59,602 bases of DNA from an uncultured Roseburia sp. (GCA_947070915.1 CAMTDY010000002.1:1-59602), one strand, 5' to 3'. Positions 42,386-51,564 are shown, counted from the first letter of the stretch. Numbers and translations are program-made. The notes: a model not told the origin generated them from the letters alone.

Positions 42386-42422
42386 GGTTTCACCTGCCCG
42401 CAAAAAATTCATTTAACAACGC

Positions 42423-43196
42423 CTATTTCGGTGTGAAAGAATTATAAATCTGTAATATGACTTCCTTCATATGGTCAAACACAAAATTTGTCACCATCGG
42501 CAGAGTGGGAAGTATAATGAGAAGAATCAATATCCCAACCATGACCTTCATCTGAAGTCCGATCACAAACATATTCATCTGAGGCGCCGCCCTCGTAAGG
42601 ACTCCCAGCACCACATTGATCACCAGCATACAGGCAAATACAGGCAATACGATCCGGAAACCAATCATAAAATAATTGGCCATAAACTCTATAGCTGTCT
42701 CCACCAGATTCCCACTGAATACCGCCCTCCCGATGTTAAAATAACGAAAAGTATCCAATATCGCCCGAAGAACATAATGATGCATGTTGGTTACTACCAT
42801 CACAAGCATGAGCAGATATGTATAGATATTTCCTGTTACGGAAACCTGTATACGGGTCAGCGGATCAAACATATTTGCCATCGACAGACCAATCTCAATA
42901 TCCATAAGCTGTCCGGCAAAGGATACGATATAGACACAGGCATTGCACATAAATCCCAGTACCAGCCCGACCAGTGACTCCTGGATCACCAGAGCCGAGT
43001 AGCCTATGATCCCGGTATAATCCAGCTCCACCACCGGAACCACCTGTATCGCCACAATAGACAGAACAATACTCAATGCCAGCTTGACTTTCATCGGAAT
43101 CGTCTGATAACTAAAAATCGGCGCCGCCAGCACGAAAGAAGAAATGCGGATCAGTATGAGCAGATAAAATTCCAGATGTTCCACAGAAAAACTCAT
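42423..43196 (-). CDS. fliR: Flagellar export protein FliR
   Basis: A 257-aa integral membrane protein of the FliP-FliQ-FliR export gate. Six hydrophobic helices are seen (VEHLEFYLLILIRISSFVL at the start), with the conserved ESLVGLVLGF and PFMIGFRIVLPVF-like helix. The start at 43196 has GGAGG five bases upstream. It forms the core helical assembly with FliP and FliQ, encoded just upstream. Confidence 0.96.
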   Translation of the reverse strand: MSFSVEHLEFYLLILIRISSFVLAAPIFSYQTIPMKVKLALSIVLSIVAIQVVPVVELDYTGIIGYSALVIQESLVGLVLGFMCNACVYIVSFAGQLMDIEIGLSMANMFDPLTRIQVSVTGNIYTYLLMLVMVVTNMHHYVLRAILDTFRYFNIGRAVFSGNLVETAIEFMANYFMIGFRIVLPVFACMLVINVVLGVLTRAAPQMNMFVIGLQMKVMVGILILLIILPTLPMVTNFVFDHMKEVILQIYNSFTPK

Positions 43197-43261
43197 TCCA
43201 TCCTCCATTCCGCCTCTACCCTGTCAGTCCCCGGCACATTGATGTATTCCACGATTCCATA

Positions 43262-43531
43262 CTATTTGACAAACACCGAAAAATTGTCACAAAGCAGTTG
43301 TAAAAACTCCACACAGTTATTCATGATCCAGCTTCCGGTAAGAAGCAGGGTAATGAAAATAGCCAGCAGTTTCGGAACAAAAGTAAGCGTCTGTTCCTGG
43401 ATCGAGGTGACAGTCTGAAAAATACTGATGACCAGACCCACGATCAGCGACACCAGCAAGAGCGGTGCGGCACATTTAATAATAACCCAGATCATCTGGG
43501 ACGAAATGTCGATCACATCTGCCTCTGTCAT
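43262..43531 (-). CDS. fliQ: Flagellar export protein FliQ
   Basis: An 89-aa membrane protein with two helices, each of the family pattern (LLVSLIVGLVISIFQTVTSI and AIFITLLLTGSWIM). The central QEQTLTFVPKL is conserved in FliQ. It is a subunit of the FliPQR export gate. It lies between fliP and fliR; GGAGG precedes the ATG. Confidence 0.97.
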   Translation of the reverse strand: MTEADVIDISSQMIWVIIKCAAPLLLVSLIVGLVISIFQTVTSIQEQTLTFVPKLLAIFITLLLTGSWIMNNCVEFLQLLCDNFSVFVK

Positions 43532-43588
43532 TATCAGTCACCCTCCTTTTTTATCAGATTATCATGTCAGTCAGATGGCACGCTGTAA

Positions 43589-44446
43589 CTAATAAAAAGT
43601 CTCCACAACTTGTCCTATGACAAGATTCCACCCATCTGCCAGAACAAACAGAAGAATCTTAAAAGGCATCGATATCGTTGTCGGCGGGAGCATCATCATT
43701 CCCATGGACATCAGCGTGGACGCCACTACCATATCTATAACAATAAATGGCAGATAAATGAGAAATCCAATGATAAATGCCGTTCTCAGCTCACTGATGA
43801 TGAAGGCCGGCATAAGAACCACCGTAGGTACTTCATCCTCAGAGGCCACTTCCGTATTTTTTCCCTCAATATCCAGAAACAGCTTGATATCAGAACGGCT
43901 GGTCTGTTTAAACATAAACTGGCGGATTGGCTTCAGCCCTTCATTCAACGCCTCTTCCTGGGTCAGTTCCCCTTTTTGAAAAGGCTGTACACAATTGGCA
44001 TTCACATCAGATATCACTGGTGACATAATAAACAAAGTAAGAAACAATGCCAGGCCAATCAATACCTGGTTGGGCGGCGTCGTCTGGGTTCCCAGAGCAG
44101 AACGCACAAAATGCAGCACCACAATGATTCTCGTAAATGAAGTCATCATAATAAGAATCGATGGTGCCAGCGCCAGCACAGTCAAAACAAGAAGCATCTG
44201 AAGGCTTGCCGACAAACTACTGCTTCCTGCATTTGAGGTAATATTAAATTGAAAATCATCCGGATCTTCCGGATCACTCACACCTGCTGTTCCACTGCCC
44301 CCGATCTCATCCACATGTGCCTTGGAATCGACACTGCGGGGGGCGGCATTTACAACTGCACCAGAAAAAAAGGTTAATATAACTAGTGCCAAAACCAGAG
44401 ACATCCCTTTACATACAACCGAAAATAATCTCCTGTGTGTTCTCAT
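43589..44446 (-). CDS. fliP: Flagellar export protein FliP
   Basis: A 285-aa FliP. A cleavable signal-like N terminus (GMSLVLALVILTFFSGAVV) is followed by a short extracytoplasmic segment. The membrane region then has LAPSILIMMTSFTRIIVVLHF and GTQTTPPNQVLIGLALFLTL, both highly conserved, and AFIIGFLIYLPFIVIDMVVA with the C-terminal PPTTISMPFKILLFVL. It forms the pentameric core of the export gate with FliR. It follows fliO by 21 bases. Confidence 0.97.
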   Translation of the reverse strand: MRTHRRLFSVVCKGMSLVLALVILTFFSGAVVNAAPRSVDSKAHVDEIGGSGTAGVSDPEDPDDFQFNITSNAGSSSLSASLQMLLVLTVLALAPSILIMMTSFTRIIVVLHFVRSALGTQTTPPNQVLIGLALFLTLFIMSPVISDVNANCVQPFQKGELTQEEALNEGLKPIRQFMFKQTSRSDIKLFLDIEGKNTEVASEDEVPTVVLMPAFIISELRTAFIIGFLIYLPFIVIDMVVASTLMSMGMMMLPPTTISMPFKILLFVLADGWNLVIGQVVETFY

Positions 44447-44467
44447 AATACCAACCTTTTCTCTTTA

Positions 44468-44824
44468 TTATTTTTTATGTTCTTTGCTTTTCATGTGGGA
44501 AGCCACTTTCCCCATAACATCTTTAAAGGAAACATTCTGCTGCATCTCCCCTTTTTCCTGAAGATCCAACTGTTCCTTTTCAAGAGGGGACAGAAACGTG
44601 ATATTGTCCTTGGTAACACCGATGGAATAGTACTTGCTCCCCAGTCTTATGATCTGGACATACTTATTCGGTGCGATCTTGAAAGTCTCGATCACCTCAA
44701 TGTTCTTCGTATAGGGCTGAATCGCTCCTGATCTGGCAATCCATTTCGTGGCATAATACGTAACTGCTAAAACGACTATAAATATAATAATCGTAGCAAG
44801 CAGCTGCAATATGTTCGATCCCAT
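44468..44824 (-). CDS. fliO: FliO-like flagellar biosynthesis protein
   Basis: A 118-aa protein with one N-terminal membrane helix (LLATIIIFIVVLAVTYYATK), a short SH3-like beta domain (NIEVIETFKIAPNKYVQIIR and KYYSIGVTKDNI) and a charged C-terminal tail. This layout is typical of FliO/FliZ, which helps assemble the FliP pore ring. It lies between cheY and fliP as expected, two bases after cheY. Sequence conservation in this family is low, so position is part of the evidence. Confidence 0.88.
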   Translation of the reverse strand: MGSNILQLLATIIIFIVVLAVTYYATKWIARSGAIQPYTKNIEVIETFKIAPNKYVQIIRLGSKYYSIGVTKDNITFLSPLEKEQLDLQEKGEMQQNVSFKDVMGKVASHMKSKEHKK

Positions 44825-44826
44825 TA

Positions 44827-45189
44827 TCAGCCAATAGCCTTTTTCACAGCTTCCAGCACACGATCCGCCTGGAATGGTTTCACGATGAAGTCTTTGGCTC
44901 CGGACTGAATAGACTCAACTACCATTGCCTGCTGGCCCATTGCGGAGCACATAATAACATTAGCAGAACCATCTTCTGCCTTGATCTTCTTCAGTGCCTG
45001 AATACCATCCATCTCCGGCATGGTGATGTCCATCATTACCAGATCCGGCTTGGTCTCATTGTACTTTTCAACTGCTTTCAGACCATTCTCAGCCTCCCCA
45101 GCTACTTCGTAGCCGTTCTTTGTTAAAATGTCTTTAATCATGACTCTCATAAATGCTGCGTCATCACATATCAAAACACTTTTTGCCAT
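44827..45189 (-). CDS. cheY: Chemotaxis response regulator CheY
   Basis: A 120-aa single receiver domain. The acidic pair is in ICDDAAFMR, the phosphoacceptor Asp54 is in VMMDITMPEMDG, the Thr/Ser switch is in IMCSAMGQ, and the Lys is in IVKPF. Phosphorylated by CheA, it binds FliM/FliY at the motor switch. It lies between fliY and fliO. Confidence 0.97.
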   Translation of the reverse strand: MAKSVLICDDAAFMRVMIKDILTKNGYEVAGEAENGLKAVEKYNETKPDLVMMDITMPEMDGIQALKKIKAEDGSANVIMCSAMGQQAMVVESIQSGAKDFIVKPFQADRVLEAVKKAIG

Positions 45190-45208
45190 TATTAATCTCC
45201 TCCGTAAT

Positions 45209-46402
45209 TTATTCTTTGATTATTTCAGTCACACGGATACCGAAACTTTCTTCGATAACCACGACCTCGCCTTTGGCAACAAATTTACCATTGACTAAAA
45301 CGTCAATCGGTTCTCCGGCCAGCTTATCCAACTCAATAATAGTACCTGGCGAAAAATCCAATATCTCTTTGATGGCTTTGCTGGTTCTTCCCAGCTCCAC
45401 CGTAACCTCCAAAGGAACATCCATGATCAGGTCGATGTTCTCCGGAGCAATACCATCCAGATTCTGCGCCGGCATAAAGCTCTGGAATTGTGCCGGTTGT
45501 ATGTTCAGATCCTGTGGCGGCATTCCATACATCGGCATGCCTCCCATCTGCTGCGGCATGCCCATCATTGGCTGCTGCATAGCAGGCTGTGGCTGAACCT
45601 GTGGCTGTGGTGCCGGCTGTGCCGCCGGTTGCGGCTGCGGTGCCGGTTCTGGCTGAGGCGCAGGCTGTTCTACCGATTCCTCCACCACTCCATCCATTGT
45701 CATTTTAAAACGATCATATATCATACGGGCAAAATCCAATGGATACAGCTGCATGATCTCACTGTCCACAAGGTCTCCAATTTTCATTTTAAAAGAAACC
45801 TGAACGAATAACTGACCTTCCACATCCCCCATCACATCATCCAGAGCGGTGGCCTGAAAATCAATCCGTCTGGCTGTCGGCGGACTGATATCAACCATTT
45901 CATTGATCATGGACGACATTGAAGTGGAAGCGGAACCCATCATCTGGTTCATCGCCTCACTGATGGCACTCAAATGAAGTTCAGAGAGCTCACTCTCGGT
46001 ATTCGTTCCGTCACCACCCATCATAAGGTCGGTGATGATCTTTACATCATGCTCCTTCAGCACGAGTACATTTTTTCCCTCCAGTCCTGCCTGATAGGAA
46101 ATGTATATAAACACACACGGCGCCTCACTGTTCTCTTTCAGATCCTGAACTGTAACATAAGAAAGGCTCGGTGTAGTTATCTCCACCCGGTTGTTTACCA
46201 ACACAGACAACGTAGTAGCGGCAGTCCCCATACTAATATTGGCGATCTCGCCTAACGCGTCGCCTTCTTCCGGAGATAAACGCTCTTCGGAGACCGTTGC
46301 AACAGAAGAATCATTTACAACTGCATCTGCACTTTCATCCTGTCCAGCGTCTGCGCCACCAAGCAGTGCATTGATCTCTTCCTGCGATAACATTCCATCC
46401 AT
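45209..46402 (-). CDS. fliY: Flagellar motor switch protein FliY
   Basis: A 397-aa FliY of the Gram-positive type. It combines an N-terminal CheY-P-binding peptide (DGMLSQEEINALLGG), a CheC-like phosphatase domain with two conserved helices (GDALGEIANISMGTAATTL and LSAISEAMNQMMGSASTSM, each with the Glu/Asn pair expected for activity), a Gln/Pro-rich flexible linker (~245-300, PAPQPQPAAQPAPQP type) and a C-terminal FliN domain (LEVTVELGRTSKAIKEIL). It is part of the C-ring and can dephosphorylate CheY-P. It lies between fliM and cheY. The phosphatase motif may replace a separate CheC. Confidence 0.97.
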   Translation of the reverse strand: MDGMLSQEEINALLGGADAGQDESADAVVNDSSVATVSEERLSPEEGDALGEIANISMGTAATTLSVLVNNRVEITTPSLSYVTVQDLKENSEAPCVFIYISYQAGLEGKNVLVLKEHDVKIITDLMMGGDGTNTESELSELHLSAISEAMNQMMGSASTSMSSMINEMVDISPPTARRIDFQATALDDVMGDVEGQLFVQVSFKMKIGDLVDSEIMQLYPLDFARMIYDRFKMTMDGVVEESVEQPAPQPEPAPQPQPAAQPAPQPQVQPQPAMQQPMMGMPQQMGGMPMYGMPPQDLNIQPAQFQSFMPAQNLDGIAPENIDLIMDVPLEVTVELGRTSKAIKEILDFSPGTIIELDKLAGEPIDVLVNGKFVAKGEVVVIEESFGIRVTEIIKE

Positions 46403-46408
46403 TGCATT

Positions 46409-47386
46409 TTACTCCTCTCTGTAAACCTTTTTTATCTTTACTGCATATGCGTCGTCATAAGCACCCGGCAATGCAGAAAATTTCTTTATGTTCCCCACAT
46501 AGACATCCAGTTCATCTTCAATCTTGGTGTCCACCTTTATAATATCACCTACCTGTAAATGCATAAAGTCATTCACAGAAATCGCACTCTTACCCATAAT
46601 GGCACGAACAGGAATCTGTGCCCGGTTCAGGCTGCTTTCAATGATCTCACGATAGACATCTTCATCCCTTACTTCTGCTGTAGAATACCAGTACTTCGTA
46701 TTGATCTTTTCAATCACCGGCTCTACCACTGCATATGGAATACAGATGTTAAACAACCCTTCCACATCACCAATACGAATGTTCATGGTGACAATGGATG
46801 TCATCTCATTTGGAGAAACAAACTGGGCAAACTGCGAGTTCGTCTCAATACGCTCTAACATCGGTTCCAACACCTGGACATTCTGCCAGGGTTCTACGAG
46901 CAAATTCGTACACACAACCATGATCCTTTCAATGATCGTAAGCTCAATCTCAGTAAATTCCCTCGCTTTTTCTAACGGAACCCCGCTTCCTCCAAGCATT
47001 CGATCCACTATCGTATAACCCAGACCACTCGCCATCTCGATGATAATGTTCCCCTCAAGAGGTGTAAAATTAACCACTCCAAGCAACACCGGATTAGACA
47101 GGGAATTGGAAAATTCCTGATAGGTCGCCGCCTCTGCGTGCATTACTTCAACCTGTACATTTCTTCTTAAATACACAGGCAGATTCGTGGATAACAGCCT
47201 CGCATAATGTTCAAATATAAACACCAGCGTACGCAAGTGATCTTTTGAGAATTTGGATGGTCTCGCAAAATTGTAATCCTTAACCTGACGTTCTTCCACC
47301 TCATCCAGCTCTGCAGAATCGAATTCTCCGCTGTTGAGAGCAGAAAGCAGATTATCAATCTCGCTTTGCGACAGGACATCCCCCAT
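46409..47386 (-). CDS. fliM: Flagellar motor switch protein FliM
   Basis: A 325-aa FliM. The N-terminal CheY-P-binding motif is LSQSEIDNLLSAL (residues 5-17), the CheC-like middle domain has GLGYTIVDRMLGG, and the C-terminal FliN-like domain has LQVGDIIKVDTKIEDELDVY. The ATG at 47386 is chosen for GAGGTGAG upstream; an in-frame start 18 codons earlier has no site. It forms the middle of the switch complex between FliG and FliY. An extended -10 promoter lies about 90 bases upstream, so the downstream genes may have a second entry point. Confidence 0.97.
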   Translation of the reverse strand: MGDVLSQSEIDNLLSALNSGEFDSAELDEVEERQVKDYNFARPSKFSKDHLRTLVFIFEHYARLLSTNLPVYLRRNVQVEVMHAEAATYQEFSNSLSNPVLLGVVNFTPLEGNIIIEMASGLGYTIVDRMLGGSGVPLEKAREFTEIELTIIERIMVVCTNLLVEPWQNVQVLEPMLERIETNSQFAQFVSPNEMTSIVTMNIRIGDVEGLFNICIPYAVVEPVIEKINTKYWYSTAEVRDEDVYREIIESSLNRAQIPVRAIMGKSAISVNDFMHLQVGDIIKVDTKIEDELDVYVGNIKKFSALPGAYDDAYAVKIKKVYREE

Positions 47387-47473
47387 TCTTCTCACCTCAC
47401 TGTATAACTTCTCGTTTGTGCAGTACTTCCATACATCCATGTTTTATGTCGTTCAGCAACTGCACCATGTTCA

Positions 47474-47502
47474 ATTATATCATAAAACCAAAATAATATA
47501 AA
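47474..47502 (-). promoter_or_regulatory. Candidate internal promoter upstream of fliM
   Basis: On the minus strand TGATATAAT gives a perfect -10 with the extended TGn. The -35 16 or 17 bases before it (TTATAT or TTTATA) is weak, which the extended -10 can offset. It lies in the 92-base gap between fliL and the fliM leader, one of the largest gaps in the operon. Confidence 0.55.
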
Positions 47503-47532
47503 GCATTTTCTTTTAATTTATCACACTTTTCA

Positions 47533-48036
47533 TTACTGGAACATGTATCCCGACAAAGAAAGGCGCACTACACACTTGCTTCCATAGAAATCCTGAATCT
47601 TAGCCAATGCATTATCTTTTATCGCCTGCTCACTTAAAGTGGAAATGGACTGCTCTGAAATCGATTCTTTCACGTAATCAACTATGTATACGTTTGCAGT
47701 CTTTACTGACTCTGAGATCTTATCGTAATCCTCTGCCTCTTTATTGAAAGAAACTGTGATTCCATCAATGACTACATAATGAGCCTCTTTGTCCCCTTCA
47801 TCCTTCAGGTTGATCGTCTGTTTTGATTCAAAGGGAATTTCATAGGTCTCCAGATTCTCCCACTGTGTCCCCTCTTCTTCCTCCTCAGTTTCCAGATCGA
47901 TCACGGTAAGTACCTTATCGGCCAGCTTATTGGTCTTGTTCATGGCAGGAACGATGGAAAACATCATTACCGCTGTGAGAACAAGGTTCGTAACTGTAGA
48001 TGCCATAATAACAATGGTAAGTATATTCTTTTTCAT
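47533..48036 (-). CDS. fliL: Flagellar basal-body protein FliL
   Basis: A 167-aa membrane-anchored FliL. One N-terminal membrane helix (ILTIVIMASTVTNLVLTAVM) is followed by a linker and a periplasmic-type C-terminal domain (ETYEIPFESKQTINL, then a central HYVVIDGITVSFN strand and IYVVDYVKESISE). FliL surrounds and stabilises the stator. It lies directly after motB, ten bases away, and precedes fliM. It is longer than many FliL proteins but the domain plan is normal. Confidence 0.92.
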   Translation of the reverse strand: MKKNILTIVIMASTVTNLVLTAVMMFSIVPAMNKTNKLADKVLTVIDLETEEEEEGTQWENLETYEIPFESKQTINLKDEGDKEAHYVVIDGITVSFNKEAEDYDKISESVKTANVYIVDYVKESISEQSISTLSEQAIKDNALAKIQDFYGSKCVVRLSLSGYMFQ

Positions 48037-48045
48037 GTCAGCCTC

Positions 48046-48867
48046 CTATTTATCTGTATATATCTTTATCTCCACACGACGGTTTTTCGCACGACCTTCT
48101 TCCGTATCGTTGTCTGCCACCGGATCATACTTACTGCGCCCGGTAGCTTCCATGGTTCTGGGATCCAGTCCCTTTTCATCCTTGAAATACTCAAATACTC
48201 TGGTCGCCCGCGCCGTGGAAAGCCACATATTGTTGGGAAAAGCCCCGCCGGAAATCGGAATCTTATCGGTATGTCCTTCGATCTTGATCATATGGCTGTC
48301 ATATATTTTGAGAATATCTCCAACCTTACTCAATATACCAAGCGCCGACTTGTTGATGGTATCCGAACCGGACTCAAAGAGAATTGCACCATTCAGGGAT
48401 ATCTGAACAAACTGATATTGTTCATCCATATTGACATTTACCATATGTTCAATATTTTTCTTCTCCGTCTCCTGGGTAACTTCCTCATAAAGCGCCCTGG
48501 TCCTCTCTTCCTGCTCTTCCGCCATCTTTTTCTTGTATTTCTCTTCCTCCGACATCTCGGAAGTATCATCTTCCCGTTCCGGATCCCTGCCACTGTTTTC
48601 AAATTCATTGAAATACTGTTCCATGGATATCTTCTGGCTGGTACCGCTGGATATAAAAGCGCCCTCGCCTACAGCCTTGCCGCCTCCGTCAAAGATATCC
48701 ACTCTCTCGGAAAGGGAAGTTACCAGCTGTTCATATTTATCCGCATCTACTGTAGACATGGAAAACAAAAGTACAAAGAAACAGAGCAGCAGATTCATAA
48801 GATCCGCAAAGGTATTGATCCAGCCACCGCTTATGGATTCTGGTTCTTCTGACTTTCTGCGTGCCAT
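48046..48867 (-). CDS. motB: Flagellar stator protein MotB
   Basis: A 273-aa MotB. The single membrane helix carries the proton-binding Asp22 in FADLMNLLLCFFVLLFSMS, followed by a plug and linker rich in Glu. The OmpA-like peptidoglycan-binding domain has IEGHTDKIP and NNMWLSTARATRVFEYF, ending near GRAKNRRVEIKIY. It anchors MotA to the wall. Its ATG overlaps the motA stop by one base. Confidence 0.97.
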   Translation of the reverse strand: MARRKSEEPESISGGWINTFADLMNLLLCFFVLLFSMSTVDADKYEQLVTSLSERVDIFDGGGKAVGEGAFISSGTSQKISMEQYFNEFENSGRDPEREDDTSEMSEEEKYKKKMAEEQEERTRALYEEVTQETEKKNIEHMVNVNMDEQYQFVQISLNGAILFESGSDTINKSALGILSKVGDILKIYDSHMIKIEGHTDKIPISGGAFPNNMWLSTARATRVFEYFKDEKGLDPRTMEATGRSKYDPVADNDTEEGRAKNRRVEIKIYTDK

Positions 48868-49676
48868 TATCCCTCACCGCCTTGATCTGCACCGTCCTTG
48901 CCAAGGAGTTCATCCCGAAGTTTCGGTGCCAGGAATGATTTCAGTTTTTCTTCGATCACACGTGGGTTTTCACCTGCCTGAATGGACAGAATACCCTCGC
49001 AGATCACTTCTTTGGTCATAATCTCTTTGGCATTGATGGCACGGAGTTTCGACGCCACCGGGATACTGATCCAGTTTGCAAGCAGGGAACCATACAAGGT
49101 CGTGATCAATGCCACCGCCATGTTCGGTCCAATGGAACTGGGATCATCCAAAAGCTTTAACATGTTGATCAGACCGATCAGGGTACCGATCATACCCCAG
49201 GCAGGTCCCATGGCCGCAAGACCATCCCAGAAACTGATGATTTTGTTATGCCGCCGCTCGATACAACCCAGATCCGTCTCCAGAATGCTGGTCACAAGTT
49301 CCTGATCGGTTCCATCGACGATCAGCATAATTCCTTTCTTCAGGAATTCATCGTCTATGTCTGACGCTGCTTCTTCCAGCTGAAGAAGACCTTCTTTCCT
49401 CGCCACATTCGCCAAATCGATGATCGTATGTATTACCTCGCCCTCATTGCTCTTTGGCACTTTTAAGATCAAGCCAAAAGATTTGATGGAGTTCACAAAT
49501 GCCGGCAGATCATCTGCCATGGTCATCATACACATGAATGAGCCGACAATCGTAACAAGTATTGACGTAAAGTCATAAAAGTTACCCAATGCCGCAACTC
49601 CCTGATCTCCGGATACGATTCCGTATACAACCGCGGCTGCACAGCCCAGTATACCTATAATAGATGCTAAATCCAA
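48867..49676 (-). CDS. motA: Flagellar stator protein MotA
   Basis: A 269-aa MotA of the stator. Four membrane helices: LASIIGILGCAAAVVYGIVSG, a second with ILVTIVGSFMCMM, and the pair around AAMGPAWGMIGTLIGLINML and GPNMAVALITTLYGSLLANW. The cytoplasmic loop between helices two and three has the charged residues that contact FliG. The two conserved Pro residues are near the third and fourth helices. It lies between flbD and motB; proton rather than sodium coupling cannot be settled from sequence alone. Confidence 0.96.
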   Translation of the reverse strand: MDLASIIGILGCAAAVVYGIVSGDQGVAALGNFYDFTSILVTIVGSFMCMMTMADDLPAFVNSIKSFGLILKVPKSNEGEVIHTIIDLANVARKEGLLQLEEAASDIDDEFLKKGIMLIVDGTDQELVTSILETDLGCIERRHNKIISFWDGLAAMGPAWGMIGTLIGLINMLKLLDDPSSIGPNMAVALITTLYGSLLANWISIPVASKLRAINAKEIMTKEVICEGILSIQAGENPRVIEEKLKSFLAPKLRDELLGKDGADQGGEG

Positions 49677-49700
49677 GAAAATACACCACCTTAACTTTAT

Positions 49701-49889
49701 CTACATGTTTTGGAAAATTTCTTTCCTATATAATTTTACTAGATTTTTTATCTCTTGTCTACTTTCTTTTACAATTATTTTTTTTCCTGTCGTCAGAGTG
49801 ATCACCGTATCCGGGGTTTCTTCAACGGACTCAATCAGATCCGAATTTAAAGTTAACGTTTTATCGTTCATTCTGGTCACATCAATCAT
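49701..49889 (-). CDS. flbD: FlbD family flagellar protein
   Basis: A 62-aa FlbD/SwrD-type protein. The sequence follows the family plan: IDVTRMNDKTLTLNSDLIES, then TPDTVITLTTGKKIIVKES and an end rich in Lys. In Bacillus subtilis SwrD increases flagellar motor power. The ATG at 49889 has GGGGGAG upstream. It lies between flgE and motA, the usual order; a hairpin separates it from flgE. Confidence 0.93.
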   Translation of the reverse strand: MIDVTRMNDKTLTLNSDLIESVEETPDTVITLTTGKKIIVKESRQEIKNLVKLYRKEIFQNM

Positions 49890-49929
49890 ACGGTCTCCCC
49901 CTTCCTCCTGTCCATTATACCATATCACC

Positions 49930-49964
49930 GCAAAAAAGGGAAACAAAACGTTTCCTTTTTTTGC
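49930..49964 (-). terminator. Stem-loop between flgE and flbD
   Basis: GCAAAAAAGGGAAAC pairs with GTTTCCTTTTTTTGC (15 bp, one G-U pair, 5-base loop). On the minus strand, the 3' arm is rich in T, so it may act as a partial terminator or protect flgE mRNA inside the operon. Confidence 0.75.
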
Positions 49965-49988
49965 AGTAAATATGAAATTAAATTTTCA

Positions 49989-51455
49989 TTATCTCTTGAG
50001 ATTGATCAGCTCTTCGAGCATCGTATCCGACGTCGTAATAGTCCTTGAGTTTGCCTGGAAACCACGCTGGGTCGTGATCATATTCGTAAACTCTGTAGCG
50101 AGGTCTACGTCCGATGCCTCCAGGGCACCGATGGAGAAAGTTCCCACCGCCGTGATCTCCTCACCAATACCATCAAACTCACCAGAGTTCAGAGTAGTAG
50201 CAAATAAACTGTTTCCCTGCGCTTCCAGACCGGAAGGATTCGGGAACGTCGCCACGGCGATCTGTCCCAGCAGCTTATTATCACCGTTATCATATACCGC
50301 ATAGATCTTTCCATCCGGATTGATGGAAAATCCGTTCAGGGCTCCGGCAGCATTTCCGGCATTGTTTCCATCCTTATCACCCTTTTTCGGCTCAATACTA
50401 CAGCTGCCTTTCGTAGCAAACATGGTCAGACCGGAAAAATCGATATCGACGCCTCCCAAGGGGAAAGAAATATTGTCCTGGCCGCCAGGATTCAGCGTCA
50501 GATTCAGCATCCCTTCTTCCTCACCTGTGACACTTACAAATTTTCCGGAAGCTCCATTAAAGGTAAGCATGGCGTTAGATTTGTCAAAAACAATGGTTCC
50601 GTCCGGATCCACATTATACTTCAGTTCCTGGCCGCCAAAATTTATGTACTGATCCGTAGCTTTGTACATCGGATTTCCATTTTCATCCGGTTCTGAGTAT
50701 TTCAGAATGGATTTTCCATTGGACATGATATCTGTCATCCCTACGTTAAAAGTACAGTTCTTACTCTGGCTTGCAGCATCGTTCTCATCTCCCGGCACTT
50801 TCATAAGGCTGAGCTTTGCCGTATATTCATTGCCGAGATTGTCATAGAAGCTGACCGAAATGGGATATCCAGTCCCCGTCTCACTGTACTGCACCAGTTT
50901 ATCTTCCCGGTCCACATTTCCAGAAAGGGTTACGTTTCCGGTCGGATTCGGCGCTGAGTTCTGGTTTTCCGGTGTCATCAGTTTCAAGGCATCCACTGTA
51001 TCCTTACGGATCTCCCCATTTTCATCCACACTCCAGCCAAGCACAGTAGCACCATTTGTCTCACACATCAGGGTACCGGCAGCATCGATATTAAAGTTAC
51101 CTGCCTTCGTAAAATAAGTTCCGCCATTTTTCCGCACTACGAAAAAGGCATCACCGTTGATCATCACATCCATACCACGGTCGGTACGGTTTGTCGCTCC
51201 GGTACCATTCATATTAACGCTGTATGAAGCTACATTGGCACCGAGACCGATCTGAAATGCGTTCGTACCGGCTGCTCCGGTATTGGCATTGGGACCTGCC
51301 GCCGGCTGTGTCGTCTGATAAAATACATCTGTAAAATTCACGGTACCGGCACGGAAACCAACGGTATTTACATTCGCAATATTGTTACCAATTACATCCA
51401 TTTTTGTCTGATGTACCTTCAAACCGGACACACCAGACCATAATGATCTCATCAT
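49989..51455 (-). CDS. flgE: Flagellar hook protein FlgE
   Basis: A 488-aa hook protein. The N-terminal rod-type helix has MRSLWSGVSGLKVHQTKMD and the signature NNIANVNTVGF. The middle domains carry D1/D2 features (TGTGYPISVSFYDNLG), and the C-terminal signature is ASDVDLATEFTNMITTQRGF with ANSRTITTSD. The start has GGAGGG nine bases upstream; a further 20 in-frame codons upstream have no site. It is secreted through the flagellar export apparatus and polymerises on the rod with FlgD as cap. It follows the TIGR02530-type gene by 110 bases. Confidence 0.97.
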   Translation of the reverse strand: MMRSLWSGVSGLKVHQTKMDVIGNNIANVNTVGFRAGTVNFTDVFYQTTQPAAGPNANTGAAGTNAFQIGLGANVASYSVNMNGTGATNRTDRGMDVMINGDAFFVVRKNGGTYFTKAGNFNIDAAGTLMCETNGATVLGWSVDENGEIRKDTVDALKLMTPENQNSAPNPTGNVTLSGNVDREDKLVQYSETGTGYPISVSFYDNLGNEYTAKLSLMKVPGDENDAASQSKNCTFNVGMTDIMSNGKSILKYSEPDENGNPMYKATDQYINFGGQELKYNVDPDGTIVFDKSNAMLTFNGASGKFVSVTGEEEGMLNLTLNPGGQDNISFPLGGVDIDFSGLTMFATKGSCSIEPKKGDKDGNNAGNAAGALNGFSINPDGKIYAVYDNGDNKLLGQIAVATFPNPSGLEAQGNSLFATTLNSGEFDGIGEEITAVGTFSIGALEASDVDLATEFTNMITTQRGFQANSRTITTSDTMLEELINLKR

Positions 51456-51564
51456 AAGGATCAACCCTCCATTTTTATTATTGGTAAGTCTTATCTGGCA
51501 TTCAAAGACTTTCATGCTTCCTGTAAAGGGCCAGCATGTAAAACAAACGTGTCTTATTGCGTTT

